DNA of 46,505 bases, taken from assembly GCA_018267575.1 (NCBI GenBank), contig JAFDYF010000045.1, positions 1 to 46,505 of the forward strand, read 5' to 3'. Below the pieces are notes generated by a model. It did not search any database and was not told the origin of the DNA. It saw nothing but the letters and a program-made list of their open reading frames with translations. Every line of letters starts with the position of its first letter. The stretch's first letter is position 1. A program made the translations under genes and the position numbers. This DNA is from Bacteroidota bacterium. GTDB taxonomy: Bacteria; Bacteroidota; Bacteroidia; Chitinophagales; Chitinophagaceae. This document shows, in pieces, positions 17,389-27,008 of the stretch.

Positions 17389-20001
17389 TTATTTTGTGCC
17401 TCGTGGTTGTAAAATTTTTGCAATCAATCCCGTCCACCCTGTTTGGTGCGAAGCCCCCAGTCCTTTTCCATTATCGCCATGAAAATATTCATGAAACAAA
17501 ACATAATTATTAAAGTTTGGGTCGTCTTGTAATTTTTGGTTGTTGCCGAAAACTGCCCTTTTGCCGTGTTCATCTTTCAAAAAAAGTTTGGAAATCCTTT
17601 TGCTCAATTCATTCCCAATATCGTTGAGGGAAAGATACTGGCCGGAATTGGTTGGGTACTCTACCGTGAATTCATCCCCATAATAATGATGGAACCGTTG
17701 TAAGGATTCAATAATCAAATAATTAACGGGCATCCATACCGGTCCGCGCCAATTGGAATTGCCACCAAACAAAGGGATCGTGGATTCGCCGGGGGAATAA
17801 GCCACACTTAAAGTATCGCCATTTACATTCAACTGAAAAGGATGCTGCTCGTGGTATTTTGACAAAGCACGGATACCATAATCACTCAAGAATTCTGTTT
17901 CATCCAGCATCCGTGCAAGAATGCGTTTCATGCGGTGCCCACGCAACAAGGATAGCAGGTGTTTTTCATCAGTGCCTTTTTCGTGCCAGCGGGACACTAG
18001 GTTTGCCAATTCAGGACGGTTGTCCAAAAACCAAAGCATCCGTTCCTTGAATTTAGGTTGGTTCATCAGGTCATCATCCAACACTTCTACTGCAAATAGA
18101 GGTATCAGACCAACCATGGAACGGATCTTCAATTTGGTGACACTATTATCCGGTAAGCGGATCACGTCATAGAAAAACTCATCTTCATCGTCCCATAAGC
18201 CCTCATTGTTTTCTCCCATGCTGTTCATGGAACCAGCGATATATAAAAAGTGTTCAAAAAACTTGGTTGCCATATCTTGATATACAGGATTGGACTTGGT
18301 AAGTTCCAATGCCATGCGCATCAGGTTCAGGGAGTACATGGCCATCCAACTAGTGCCATCCGATTGTTCCAAATGGCCATTCCCTGGGAGTTGCATGTCC
18401 CGGTCGAAAAGGCTGATATTATCCATGCCCAAAAAGCCTCCCTCAAAAATATTATTTCCCTCTGCATCTTTTCGGTTGACCCACCATGTGAAATTTATAA
18501 TCAACTTGTGAAAGACCGTTTCAAGAAAGGCAGTATCCCCCACACCATTGTTGCACTGCTTATCAATTTCATATACCCGATAAGCTGCCCAAGCATGAAC
18601 CGGAGGATTGGTATCACCAAAGGACCATTCGTATGCGGGCAACTGTCCATTGGGATGCATGTACCAATCTTTGGTAAGTAGGATCAATTGTTTTTTTGCG
18701 AAGGCCGGATCGATCAATGAAAAAGTCAAGCAGTGGAAACAAAGATCCCAAGCGGCAAACCAAGGATATTCCCATTTGTCAGGCATGGATATGATGTTGT
18801 CGCAGTTCACATGTTTCCAATCAGCATTCCTTCCTTTCAATCTTTCCGATGGGGGAGGCGGTTGTGCGGGATCTCCCTTTAGCCATTGCTGCACATTGTA
18901 ATAATAAAACTGCTTACTCCACAGCATCCCTGCAAATGCTTGTCTTTGTACTGTCTTCTCATCCTCGGAATTTATACTTTTCTGCAGATCGTTATAAAAT
19001 TCATTTGTTTCCTGAATGCGCTGATTGAATAGGGTTTCAAAATCATCAAAGGGCTTGTCGTTCACGGTCTTGGTCAACCGAAGACGGATGGTTTTGGATT
19101 GCCTGCAGGGGATATCAATATCATAATTGACCGAAGCCTTTGTGCCACCCCGATCTGGGTTGATGCTCGATTCATTTTGATTTACAATAAACTCATTGAT
19201 GCCATCTTTATAATATTTTATCTCCGTAACGTGGTCATAAAGTTTTTCACAGTTCGTTTCATTTTCACAAAACAATAAGGAATCGTTGTTCTCACAATAC
19301 AATTTGAAATTGCCAAGTGAACGATGCTCGATTTCTATGCAATGGTCTTGGATTGCATATAGGTTGGGTTTATAATCATCATAACCCCAAGACCAGGTAT
19401 TGCGAAACCAAACAGTTGGCAATATATTGATGGATGCTTGCTGGCTGCTATGATTGTTGATGGTGATTTTGATGAGCAGGTCTTCTTCGGAGGCCTTGGC
19501 ATATTCCACAAACACGTCGAAATATTGGTCCCCATCAAAAATGCCGGTATCGATCAATTCAAATTCAGGATCTAATCTGGTCCTTCTTTTATTTTCTTCC
19601 CTTAGCCAAGCATAGGGGAATGCTGCCTGTGGATACTTGTACAACATTTTCATGTAGGAATGTGTGGGCGAAGAATCCAAATAGTAATAGAGTTCTTTCA
19701 CATCCTCCCCATGGTTGCCCTCGAAGCCAGACAAACCGAATAACCTTTCTTTTAAAATGGGGTCCTTTTTGTTCCAGAGGCTAATTGCAAAACAAAGCAG
19801 TTGCTGATTATCGCAAATGCCAGCGATGCCTTCCTCGCCCCAGCGCCATGCTTTGCTTCTTGCCATTTCATGCGTGGTCGATGACCATGCTTCCCCATTG
19901 GCGCTATAATCTTCCCGCACCGTACCCCATTGCCTTTCGCTGATATACGGGCCCCATTTTTTCCAATCAGTATTTTGAAGCCTTTGTTGCTCTGTGTTCA
20001 T
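17389..20001 (-). CDS. GH63-like glucosidase (MGH1-like catalytic domain)
   Basis: A large (870-residue) cytoplasmic protein with no signal peptide. The C-terminal half is an (alpha/alpha)6 barrel of the GH63/mannosylglycerate-hydrolase type; Asp419 in WFAAWDLCFHC aligns with the general acid position seen in YgjK-like enzymes, and NWRGPVWMPVNYLIIESL with the HQTGWTGLIAK ending are family hallmarks. The N-terminal half (about 30-340) is a beta-rich domain. Such proteins are usually annotated as glucosidase and may act on alpha-glucosides such as trehalose-like or glucosylglycerate-like solutes. It is followed directly by the dienelactone hydrolase; an SDR annotated as glucose dehydrogenase-like lies just upstream on the same strand. 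Confidence 0.85.
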   Translation of the reverse strand: MNTEQQRLQNTDWKKWGPYISERQWGTVREDYSANGEAWSSTTHEMARSKAWRWGEEGIAGICDNQQLLCFAISLWNKKDPILKERLFGLSGFEGNHGEDVKELYYYLDSSPTHSYMKMLYKYPQAAFPYAWLREENKRRTRLDPEFELIDTGIFDGDQYFDVFVEYAKASEEDLLIKITINNHSSQQASINILPTVWFRNTWSWGYDDYKPNLYAIQDHCIEIEHRSLGNFKLYCENNDSLLFCENETNCEKLYDHVTEIKYYKDGINEFIVNQNESSINPDRGGTKASVNYDIDIPCRQSKTIRLRLTKTVNDKPFDDFETLFNQRIQETNEFYNDLQKSINSEDEKTVQRQAFAGMLWSKQFYYYNVQQWLKGDPAQPPPPSERLKGRNADWKHVNCDNIISMPDKWEYPWFAAWDLCFHCLTFSLIDPAFAKKQLILLTKDWYMHPNGQLPAYEWSFGDTNPPVHAWAAYRVYEIDKQCNNGVGDTAFLETVFHKLIINFTWWVNRKDAEGNNIFEGGFLGMDNISLFDRDMQLPGNGHLEQSDGTSWMAMYSLNLMRMALELTKSNPVYQDMATKFFEHFLYIAGSMNSMGENNEGLWDDEDEFFYDVIRLPDNSVTKLKIRSMVGLIPLFAVEVLDDDLMNQPKFKERMLWFLDNRPELANLVSRWHEKGTDEKHLLSLLRGHRMKRILARMLDETEFLSDYGIRALSKYHEQHPFQLNVNGDTLSVAYSPGESTIPLFGGNSNWRGPVWMPVNYLIIESLQRFHHYYGDEFTVEYPTNSGQYLSLNDIGNELSKRISKLFLKDEHGKRAVFGNNQKLQDDPNFNNYVLFHEYFHGDNGKGLGASHQTGWTGLIAKILQPRGTK

Positions 20002-20168
20002 AGAATCTATTTTGTGACCAGCATCTGACCACTATTTAACATCTCCCGATAATTAGCGGGATCGCACTCTTCAACCGTAGGTTCTTTAATGGGCGTTCAC
20101 TCACGTTGATGAATAACCGAAATGCTACAGATTGTCAAACTGATTGCCCAATCCATATTCAATCAAGA

Positions 20169-20987
20169 CTAGCCATTCGTACTAAATCCAGGGTATAAAG
20201 TCATACCACCATCCACGAAGATAGAGGCGCCCGTTACATAGTCCGCATCATCACTGGCGAGCCATACGGCGGTGTTGCCAATATCTTCCGGTTGGCCAAT
20301 GCGTTGATAAGGGATCAAGGTCAATAAGGAGTTCAAAGCTTCAGGCGTGTCCCAAGCTGATTTATTGATAGGTGTTTGTATCGCTCCGGGGCAGATGCTG
20401 TTGATTCGGATTTTTTTTGGTGCAAATTCTTGGGCAATACTTTTCATCATTAGCATGATACCGCCTTTGCTTGCCGCATAGTTGGCATGGCCGCCCCAAG
20501 GAATTACTTCGTGCACACTGCTGATGCAAATGATTTTGCCCAATGCTTTTGATTTTTCGGGCACCATTCCCCTTCGCAAAAATTCCCTAATGGCTTCGCG
20601 AGCACAAAGAAATTGCCCGGTAAGGTTCACGCCAAGCACCAAATTCCATTGATCGATCGTCATATTCTGAAAGGCGGAATCTCTTTGCAGGCCCGCATTG
20701 TTGATCAATATATCCACGGTGCCGAATTGTTTTACCACATCACCGAACATAGTCACCACTTCATTCTCCTTGCTTACATCGCACTGGTAGGTAATGCCCA
20801 CACCGCCATCGGCCACAATTTCGGCAAGTACGGCATCGGCTGCATCTTTGGTGGCTGCCACTGGATGGTTAATGACCACGGTAGCACCTGCGGCGGACAA
20901 TGATTTGGCAATTCCTTTCCCGATACCCGAGCTTGCTCCTGTGATAATAGCAATCTGACCTTGTAATTTTTTCTCCATAGTGTTCAA
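20169..20987 (-). CDS. SDR family oxidoreductase, glucose 1-dehydrogenase-like
   Basis: Classical short-chain dehydrogenase of 272 residues. Nucleotide site GASSGIG at 17-23, NNAG at 96-99, catalytic Ser157, Tyr170 and Lys174 (YAASK), and the C-terminal GASIFVDGGMTLYPGF that is usual in glucose 1-dehydrogenase-like members. It should oxidise a sugar or polyol with NAD(P). A second in-frame Met (MEKKL, 20978) is an equal start candidate. It lies 167 bases upstream of the glucosidase on the same strand, which makes a sugar pathway plausible. Confidence 0.87.
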   Translation of the reverse strand: MNTMEKKLQGQIAIITGASSGIGKGIAKSLSAAGATVVINHPVAATKDAADAVLAEIVADGGVGITYQCDVSKENEVVTMFGDVVKQFGTVDILINNAGLQRDSAFQNMTIDQWNLVLGVNLTGQFLCAREAIREFLRRGMVPEKSKALGKIICISSVHEVIPWGGHANYAASKGGIMLMMKSIAQEFAPKKIRINSICPGAIQTPINKSAWDTPEALNSLLTLIPYQRIGQPEDIGNTAVWLASDDADYVTGASIFVDGGMTLYPGFSTNG

Positions 20988-21181
20988 TTTAATATGGAAA
21001 ATTAGGTAGATTTTTTTTGAGAATGGGAGAAGGGAATAAAATCACCAAAAATTAACTAAAGAGGTTAACCAATATTATATGGTTGGTTGTTGCAATGATG
21101 TTAAAATCTGCAACCAATATTCTAAATCAAAGTACCCACTAACAATGATTATTATTTGAATCCATTAGCCTTGCTCAAATC

Positions 21182-22969
21182 TTATGCATAAATCCGGTCA
21201 ATCGCCTCTTTATATTTCTCCATGATCACTTTTCGCTTAAGGCTGAGTTTGGGGGTCATTTCACCGGTTTCAATACTCCATTCTATAGGGAGAAGTTCAA
21301 ACTTTTTGATTTGTTCCACATGGTTGAAATTTTGGTTATACCCTTCCACTATTTCTTTATAAAATTTTTTAACCTGTGGGTTTTGAGTGATGTCTTTTTT
21401 GTTGGCAAAAGCAATATTGTGCTGTTTGCACCAGTCCTGAAGATTGGCGAATGACGGCACGATGAGCGCCCCCACAAATTTTCTTTCCGGGCCTACAATG
21501 ATAATCTGTTCAATAAAGCGGGATTCTTTCAGTTTGTTCTCGATAGCCATCGGCGCTACATATTTGCCGCCGCTGGTTTTGAACAGTTCTTTTTTACGGT
21601 CGGTGATGCGTAAGAAAATCCCATCCTCAAATGTTCCGATATCGCCCGTGTGCAACCAACCATCAATAACGGTTTCAGCGGTTAGGTCTGGGCGTTTGTA
21701 ATAGCCTACCATCACGGTCGGTCCTTTCACACATATCTCACCATCTTCTTCCAATTTTGCTTCAATGCCATTGATAATAGGCCCCACGGTGCCATATTTG
21801 GATCCTCCGATGGCACGCCGATTGATCGATATAACGGGGGAATTTTCGGTGGGTCCATATCCTTCATACAATGGGATTTTGGCCGCATTGAAAATGCGCA
21901 TCAACCTTTCCTGACAAGCTGCACCTCCTGTAACAATGGTTTTGATATTGCCCCCCAACGCCTCCCGCCATTTATTGAAAATAAGTTTATTGGCTATCGA
22001 TAATTGTAGGTTGTAAAAAAATCCCCGGTTGATTCGGTTATCATATTTTTTTCCAAGCTCAACGGCCCAGAAAAACAATCTCCGTTTGATGCCTTTTAAT
22101 TCGGCGCCCTTTGACATGATGCGTTCATACACTTTTTCCAGCAACCTAGGTACGGTGGTAAAAATATCGGGCTTCAGTTCCTGCATGTTAGCAGCAATGG
22201 TTTCCAGGCTTTCGGCAAAATAGATGCTGTAGCCACTGAACATATATATATAACTAACTGTTTTTTCAAAAATATGGTTGAGGGGCAAAAAGCTGAGCGC
22301 TTTATTTTGTGGGTTTTCATCAAAAGGAAAACTTTCCCGGGAAAGAAAAATACAACTAACAATATTCCGATGGCTAAGCATCACCCCTTTGGGAACACCC
22401 GTGGTACCTGATGTATAAATAATGGTCACCAAATCCGATTCGCTGACTTTGGATTTGGAAACTTCCACTTTTGATAAGCTATCTTCAGTAGCGGGTTGCA
22501 AAAGGCTTGTCCAATGTGTTGCTCCTTCAATGGGGTTAAATGTGTAAATATATTTTAAGCTAGCTACCTTGGGTTGTACTTCTTTTATTTTCTCCAACAG
22601 TTCAGTGCTGCTCACAAAAACGCATTTGACAGCCGCATCATTGAAAATAAATTCAATTTCATTAATGCTGGTGGTAGGATAGATGGGTACTAATATAGCA
22701 CCCGATTGTTGAACGGCCATATCGGCAATCAACCACTCGGGACGGTTATTGGAAATGATGGCCACTTTGTCCCGGTTTTCTGTAGTCATGTCGTTGCCCG
22801 AAATCCCCAATTGAAGTAAGCCTGCTGTTAGGCGGTTCACATTATCATGAACTTCAGCGGTACTGTAAGTTTTCCATGCCCCGTTTTCTTTTCCCGCAAG
22901 CATATCGTTTTTGGGGAATCTTTCCAATTGGTAGCTGATGCAATCAAACAATCGTTTAGGTTCTGTCAT
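21182..22969 (-). CDS. Long-chain fatty acid-CoA ligase (AMP-forming)
   Basis: Activates fatty acids to acyl-CoA through an acyl-adenylate. The 595-residue protein has the AMP-binding P-loop YTSGTTGVPKG at 185-195, the GYGPTENSPV A5-type motif, the DGWLHTGDIG motif and the ITDRKKELFKTSGGK hinge. It belongs to the FadD15/ACSL-like long subgroup common in Bacteroidota. No signal peptide is present; the enzyme is cytoplasmic or membrane-associated. Not obviously in an operon: it is separated by 194 bases from the SDR gene downstream and 156 from the TPR gene upstream. Confidence 0.92.
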   Translation of the reverse strand: MTEPKRLFDCISYQLERFPKNDMLAGKENGAWKTYSTAEVHDNVNRLTAGLLQLGISGNDMTTENRDKVAIISNNRPEWLIADMAVQQSGAILVPIYPTTSINEIEFIFNDAAVKCVFVSSTELLEKIKEVQPKVASLKYIYTFNPIEGATHWTSLLQPATEDSLSKVEVSKSKVSESDLVTIIYTSGTTGVPKGVMLSHRNIVSCIFLSRESFPFDENPQNKALSFLPLNHIFEKTVSYIYMFSGYSIYFAESLETIAANMQELKPDIFTTVPRLLEKVYERIMSKGAELKGIKRRLFFWAVELGKKYDNRINRGFFYNLQLSIANKLIFNKWREALGGNIKTIVTGGAACQERLMRIFNAAKIPLYEGYGPTENSPVISINRRAIGGSKYGTVGPIINGIEAKLEEDGEICVKGPTVMVGYYKRPDLTAETVIDGWLHTGDIGTFEDGIFLRITDRKKELFKTSGGKYVAPMAIENKLKESRFIEQIIIVGPERKFVGALIVPSFANLQDWCKQHNIAFANKKDITQNPQVKKFYKEIVEGYNQNFNHVEQIKKFELLPIEWSIETGEMTPKLSLKRKVIMEKYKEAIDRIYA

Positions 22970-23112
22970 TTAATGAAATTACGAATTTGCAAACAAATAT
23001 GTTTGTATATGGAAATGTTCAATTATCAAAAGGCAAAAACATTCCAATCCCTGAATATTACAAGGCTTAAGTTATACAAAAATTGAAGAATCGCAAATAG
23101 AAATTAGGGTGG

Positions 23113-24126
23113 CTATTTTACCAATGTTTGGTAGTATTGGCCTTCGGGTATTTTAAAAATCCGCCCTCTCTGGAAATCAATAAAGCGTTTATATTCATCC
23201 CCATGGGATTTAATCCAGCTTTGGAATTTTTCCGCACTCTCAGACTCGCCAAATAGCCATTGGTTATATGCATCAAACATCCCTTCTTTTATTAGTTGGC
23301 GTTGGTAATCAAAAAGCCGAAAAGGGAAAGCAATCACAGGACGGTCGAACCAGGATAAAATAAATTTTGAGCGTATAGAAGTCAAAGAGCTTACGGTAAT
23401 ACCCTGATTGATGGCGGAGGACTGGTTCACCAATTCGGTAAGAAAGGCTGATTCAAAGCCGTTTTTTTTATTCGGATTATTGAGCAAAGACGCATCTGCA
23501 AATAGTTTTTTGTATGCCTCAAACAGGATGTCTTTCATTTCTGCAGAGCGTGTACTATAGCTTTCGATGTTCTCAAAAATTTCTCCATAGAGCACACACC
23601 AGACCCGCTCATTCTTGGAATAGTAATATTTGCTGGCATTATAATAATTTGATGAGTAGTTGGGATCTACTTCAATCCCCTTTTCCCATAGGCGTATGGC
23701 TTCTGCCCCATTTTCAGTACCCAACACCTCTCCATATTCATTATACAGTACGCCGCTTTTAGGGAATTTTTTCAGCCCTTGTCGGTACATCTTTTCACAT
23801 TCTTTCCGCTCTTCGATCCCCTTGTATATCAAACCCAATATCTGGAAGCTTTGCACATCGGCATCCTTCCGTTCTGGTAGGGGCTTTGCAATTTTCAAGG
23901 CATCCTCAAAATCCCTTTGAAGATAATAAGCGAAAGCAAGACCTTTGAGTAGCTCAAGGTTTTGGGGGTCTTGTTTTAAAGCCCTATTATAAACAACGAT
24001 GGCATTGGTATAATCACCCTGACGGATAAATGCTTTGGCATTCTCATCCACCGTTTTTGCGTCTTCCTGTGCCTGGCAAAAATGGAGTGTGACTATCGCA
24101 AGTAGGAAAAAAATTGTTTTTTTCAT
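23113..24126 (-). CDS. Secreted tetratricopeptide-repeat protein
   Basis: A 337-residue protein with a signal peptide (MKKTIFFLLAIVTLHFCQA) followed by about four TPR units between residues 25 and 170 (for example AFIRQGDYTNAIVVYNRAL and KLLKGLAFAYYLQRD-like pairs). The C-terminal half has no repeat pattern and I do not recognise it. Probably periplasmic and used for protein contacts. The start is the ATG at 24126; an in-frame TTG at 24135 would add three residues. An exact -7 box lies six bases upstream of the ATG. Confidence 0.82.
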   Translation of the reverse strand: MKKTIFFLLAIVTLHFCQAQEDAKTVDENAKAFIRQGDYTNAIVVYNRALKQDPQNLELLKGLAFAYYLQRDFEDALKIAKPLPERKDADVQSFQILGLIYKGIEERKECEKMYRQGLKKFPKSGVLYNEYGEVLGTENGAEAIRLWEKGIEVDPNYSSNYYNASKYYYSKNERVWCVLYGEIFENIESYSTRSAEMKDILFEAYKKLFADASLLNNPNKKNGFESAFLTELVNQSSAINQGITVSSLTSIRSKFILSWFDRPVIAFPFRLFDYQRQLIKEGMFDAYNQWLFGESESAEKFQSWIKSHGDEYKRFIDFQRGRIFKIPEGQYYQTLVK

Positions 24127-24132
24127 AAGCAG

Positions 24133-24140
24133 CAAAGATA
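24133..24140 (-). promoter_or_regulatory. -7 box of the TPR gene, six bases before the ATG
   Basis: On the minus strand TATCTTTG, identical to the holB box, followed by CTGCTT and the ATG. Predicts a leaderless or near-leaderless mRNA. Confidence 0.5.
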
Positions 24141-24278
24141 AAATATTGGGGGAAGCCCAAACCCTCCACCTCGTTAAATAATACCTAACAGGCTCCTTAT
24201 ATAAATAATTTGACTGGTAGAGTGGCTTAACTCTCAGGAGTTACGCCAGCTATAAATTCTTACATGAAAAACAATCCC

Positions 24279-25505
24279 CTAAATTAAATGGGTGAGTAAC
24301 CCATCTCTCAATTTTGGCTCAAACCAAGTACTTTTTGGGGGCATGATGTTGCCACTGTCGGCAATGTCGATCAATTGCTGCATGCTTACCGGATAAAGGC
24401 TGAAGGCTGCTTTCATCTCACCGCTATCTACCCGCTTCTCCAATTCGCCCAACCCACGGATCCCCCCCACAAAGTCGATACGTTTATCGGTTCGTACATC
24501 TTTGATTGCAAGGATTTTGTCCAGCACGTTTTTTTGAAGAATGGAAACATCGAGCACAGCAATAGGATCATTTTCGTAACTGCCATCCCGTGCAATCAAT
24601 GTGTACCAACTGCCATTGAGGTACATACCAAATTCATGGAATTGTTTTGGCATAAAAGCGGTTTCTACCTTGCCTACCAGAAAATCATTTTCCAAAGTTC
24701 TCAGGAAATCCTCTTCACTCAATCCATTGAGGTCTTTTACCACCCGATTATAATCAAGGATATGTAATTGGTTGTCGGGGAAAAGAGTGGTGAGAAAATA
24801 ATTGCTTTCCTCATTAGCATCTTTACCCAATGCTTTTCTTACTTTGGCAGCGGAGGCAGCACGGTGATGACCATCGGCTATATAAGTATTGGGAACGGTT
24901 TCTGCGAAATAATTGGTAATACGCTGGTTGGTGGCTTCATCATTCACCACCCAAACCATATGTTTCACGCCATCCTCTGCCACAAAATCGTACGTTGGAT
25001 GATGGCTGGCTTTCCAGTCCTCAATTTCTTTATTAAGGCGTTCATTAGTTTTGTAGGTTAGGAACACGTTTCCAGTTTGTGCGCCGATGGTTTTCATGTG
25101 TGTGATGCGGTCCAGTTCCTTGTCGGGCCTGGTAAGCTCATGCTTTTTGATGATGTCATTTTCATAATCATCGACCGAGCTCACACATACCAAACCTGTT
25201 TGGCTTTTGCCATTCATGACCAATTGATAGATATAGTAACAAGGGCTGGATTCTTCAAATAAAAAGCCTTTTGTTTGAAAGGACTGTAAATTTTCCTTTG
25301 CCTTATCATAAACCTGCTGTGAATGGGTGTCCATATCGGTGGGCAAATCAATTTCTGATTTGGTGATATGCAAAAAAGAATGCTCATTTCCTTTTGCTTC
25401 CTCTCTTGCCTCTGTAGAACTTAACACATCATAGGGTTTTGATGCTAATTTACGGGCTAGTTCGGGCTTTGGTCTTAATGCTTTGAAGGGTTTAATATTT
25501 GCCAT
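24279..25505 (-). CDS. DUF1015 family protein, co-transcribed with serC
   Basis: A 408-residue cytoplasmic protein of the DUF1015 (COG4198-like) family with no proven function. Family marks are the opening PFKALRP..A..LASKPYDVLSS, the KHELTRPDKELDRITHM stretch at 121-137 and the strongly conserved DGHHRAASA at 211-219. That last motif looks like the catalytic motif of ParB/sulfiredoxin-fold proteins, a group that includes free-serine kinases (SerK, SbnI). The gene starts 29 bases after serC on the same strand, and the pairing with serine-biosynthesis genes recurs in Bacteroidota. A role in serine or phosphoserine metabolism is therefore likely but inferred. Confidence 0.85.
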   Translation of the reverse strand: MANIKPFKALRPKPELARKLASKPYDVLSSTEAREEAKGNEHSFLHITKSEIDLPTDMDTHSQQVYDKAKENLQSFQTKGFLFEESSPCYYIYQLVMNGKSQTGLVCVSSVDDYENDIIKKHELTRPDKELDRITHMKTIGAQTGNVFLTYKTNERLNKEIEDWKASHHPTYDFVAEDGVKHMVWVVNDEATNQRITNYFAETVPNTYIADGHHRAASAAKVRKALGKDANEESNYFLTTLFPDNQLHILDYNRVVKDLNGLSEEDFLRTLENDFLVGKVETAFMPKQFHEFGMYLNGSWYTLIARDGSYENDPIAVLDVSILQKNVLDKILAIKDVRTDKRIDFVGGIRGLGELEKRVDSGEMKAAFSLYPVSMQQLIDIADSGNIMPPKSTWFEPKLRDGLLTHLI

Positions 25506-25534
25506 CTAATGTTGGTTAAGTTTTAATTTTTTGA

Positions 25535-26626
25535 TTAGCCATTTTTGGTTGCAAAATCCCTCATCAAATCAGTCAATGCTTTTACACTTTCGAAAGGCAA
25601 TGCGTTGTACAAGCTCGCACGGAAACCGCCCACACTACGATGGCCTTTGATGCCCACCATGCCGTTGGCTTTGCATTCGGCCAAAAATTCCTTTTCCAAT
25701 TCGGGATTGTCCATCACAAATACCACATTCATTTTACTGCGGTCTTCTTTTGCAACGGTGGGGCGGAATATGGGTAAACTGTCCAAGGTATCATACAGCA
25801 ATTTTGCTTTTGCATCATTGAGTTTTTCAATTTCGCTTATGCCTCCATGTTGTTTTAACCAGCGGAGCGTAAGCATACAAACATACACAGCAAAAACCGG
25901 AGGGGTATTCAACATCGACCCGTTCTCAATATGATTTTGGTAATCCATCATGCTGGGCAGTTTGCGGTTCACTTTCCCTAAAATGTCTTTTTTTATAACA
26001 ACTACATTCACGCCTGCTGCACCAATGTTTTTTTGTGCACCTGCATAGATTAAACTAAAGCGATTGAAATCCATGGAAGTGCTCAGGATATCACTACTCA
26101 TGTCGGCTACCAAGGGCACCTTGGTTTCTGGGATGGCATGCATCTGCGTTCCTTCAATGGTATTGTTGGTAGTGTAATGAAAATATTTTGAAGTGGAAGG
26201 TATGCTGTATCCTTTGGGTATATAGGTATAGTTCTTGTCTTTGGAGGAAGCTACCATGTCCACATTGCCAAAGATTTTTGCTTCCTTGATGGCCTTGGTG
26301 CCCCAAGTGCCGCAATCCAGATAAGCAGCGGTTTCATTTTCGTTCAGGAGGTTCATGGGCACTTGAAAAAATTGGGTAGTAGCACCACCATGCAAGAATA
26401 GTACTTCATGTTCATCATCCAATTTCATCAACTCCTTCATCAATAAAACGGCCTCATCCATCACCTCTTGGAACAAAGCGGTGCGGTGCCCGATTTCCAA
26501 AATAGATAATCCGGTATTGTTGAAATCTAAAATAGCTTGACTGGCTTGTTCAAACACTTCTTTTGGTAGAACACTGGGACCAGAATTAAAATTATGTACC
26601 AAATTTTTATCATTTAACGTTAACAT
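25535..26626 (-). CDS. serC: Phosphoserine aminotransferase
   Basis: PLP enzyme that converts 3-phosphohydroxypyruvate and glutamate to phosphoserine, and also serves pyridoxal phosphate synthesis in many bacteria. The 363-residue protein has the family opening HNFNSGPSVLPKEV, a HGGATTQFF phosphate-binding segment at 79-87 and the PLP lysine Lys199 in YAGAQKNIGAAG. The C-terminus GIKGHRSVGGFRASLYNA binds the substrate phosphate. The start is supported by a -7 box four bases upstream. serA and serB are not in the window. DUF1015 follows in the same operon. Confidence 0.95.
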   Translation of the reverse strand: MLTLNDKNLVHNFNSGPSVLPKEVFEQASQAILDFNNTGLSILEIGHRTALFQEVMDEAVLLMKELMKLDDEHEVLFLHGGATTQFFQVPMNLLNENETAAYLDCGTWGTKAIKEAKIFGNVDMVASSKDKNYTYIPKGYSIPSTSKYFHYTTNNTIEGTQMHAIPETKVPLVADMSSDILSTSMDFNRFSLIYAGAQKNIGAAGVNVVVIKKDILGKVNRKLPSMMDYQNHIENGSMLNTPPVFAVYVCMLTLRWLKQHGGISEIEKLNDAKAKLLYDTLDSLPIFRPTVAKEDRSKMNVVFVMDNPELEKEFLAECKANGMVGIKGHRSVGGFRASLYNALPFESVKALTDLMRDFATKNG

Positions 26627-26630
26627 GCTG

Positions 26631-26638
26631 CAAAAGTA
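26631..26638 (-). promoter_or_regulatory. -7 box of serC, four bases before the ATG
   Basis: On the minus strand TACTTTTG fits TAnnTTTG, then CAGC, then the ATG. Same spacing as holB, the amidotransferase and ridA. Confidence 0.55.
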
Positions 26639-26964
26639 ATAAAAGCAATGGAGTTTGAGGTTTTGGGTTTAAACTAAAGATGGATTGCGGGTTACAGCTT
26701 GAGGTTTAGATTTTGCATTTCATGTATTCACCAGATCAATTTGTTCGACTATACCTCTTTTTAAAAAATGGAGTTGAATAATCCATTTCGCTCAAATCTT
26801 CTTCATCATTATTTCTTCAAAAAAGGTCGAACCAAAAATCTCACCTCAGCCGAGAGGAAGGAGCTTTGATTGCGCTTCGGCAATACGCTGTTGCATAGCA
26901 TTGGTTTCTAGATGGGTTAAAAATCAGCAAGAGCCATTATGAACTATTCTTCCCCCCAATTGAC
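26639..26964. other. Divergent gap between serC and the kinase-RapZ gene
   Basis: No gene is seen. Around 26790-26900 an A-rich run followed by CGAACCAAAAATCTC and a GC-richer stretch recalls the opening of the window (about 35-150), in a decayed form. Otherwise the stretch shows only the two divergent promoters at its ends. Confidence 0.35.
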
Positions 26965-26972
26965 TAATTTTG
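26965..26972 (+). promoter_or_regulatory. -7 box of the kinase-RapZ gene
   Basis: TAATTTTG matches TAnnTTTG, 36 bases before the ATG at 27009, leaving a leader of about 30 bases. Confidence 0.45.
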
Positions 26973-27008
26973 CCCCTTTGATTCACCAATGCCGATTTGT
27001 AAAATTAC

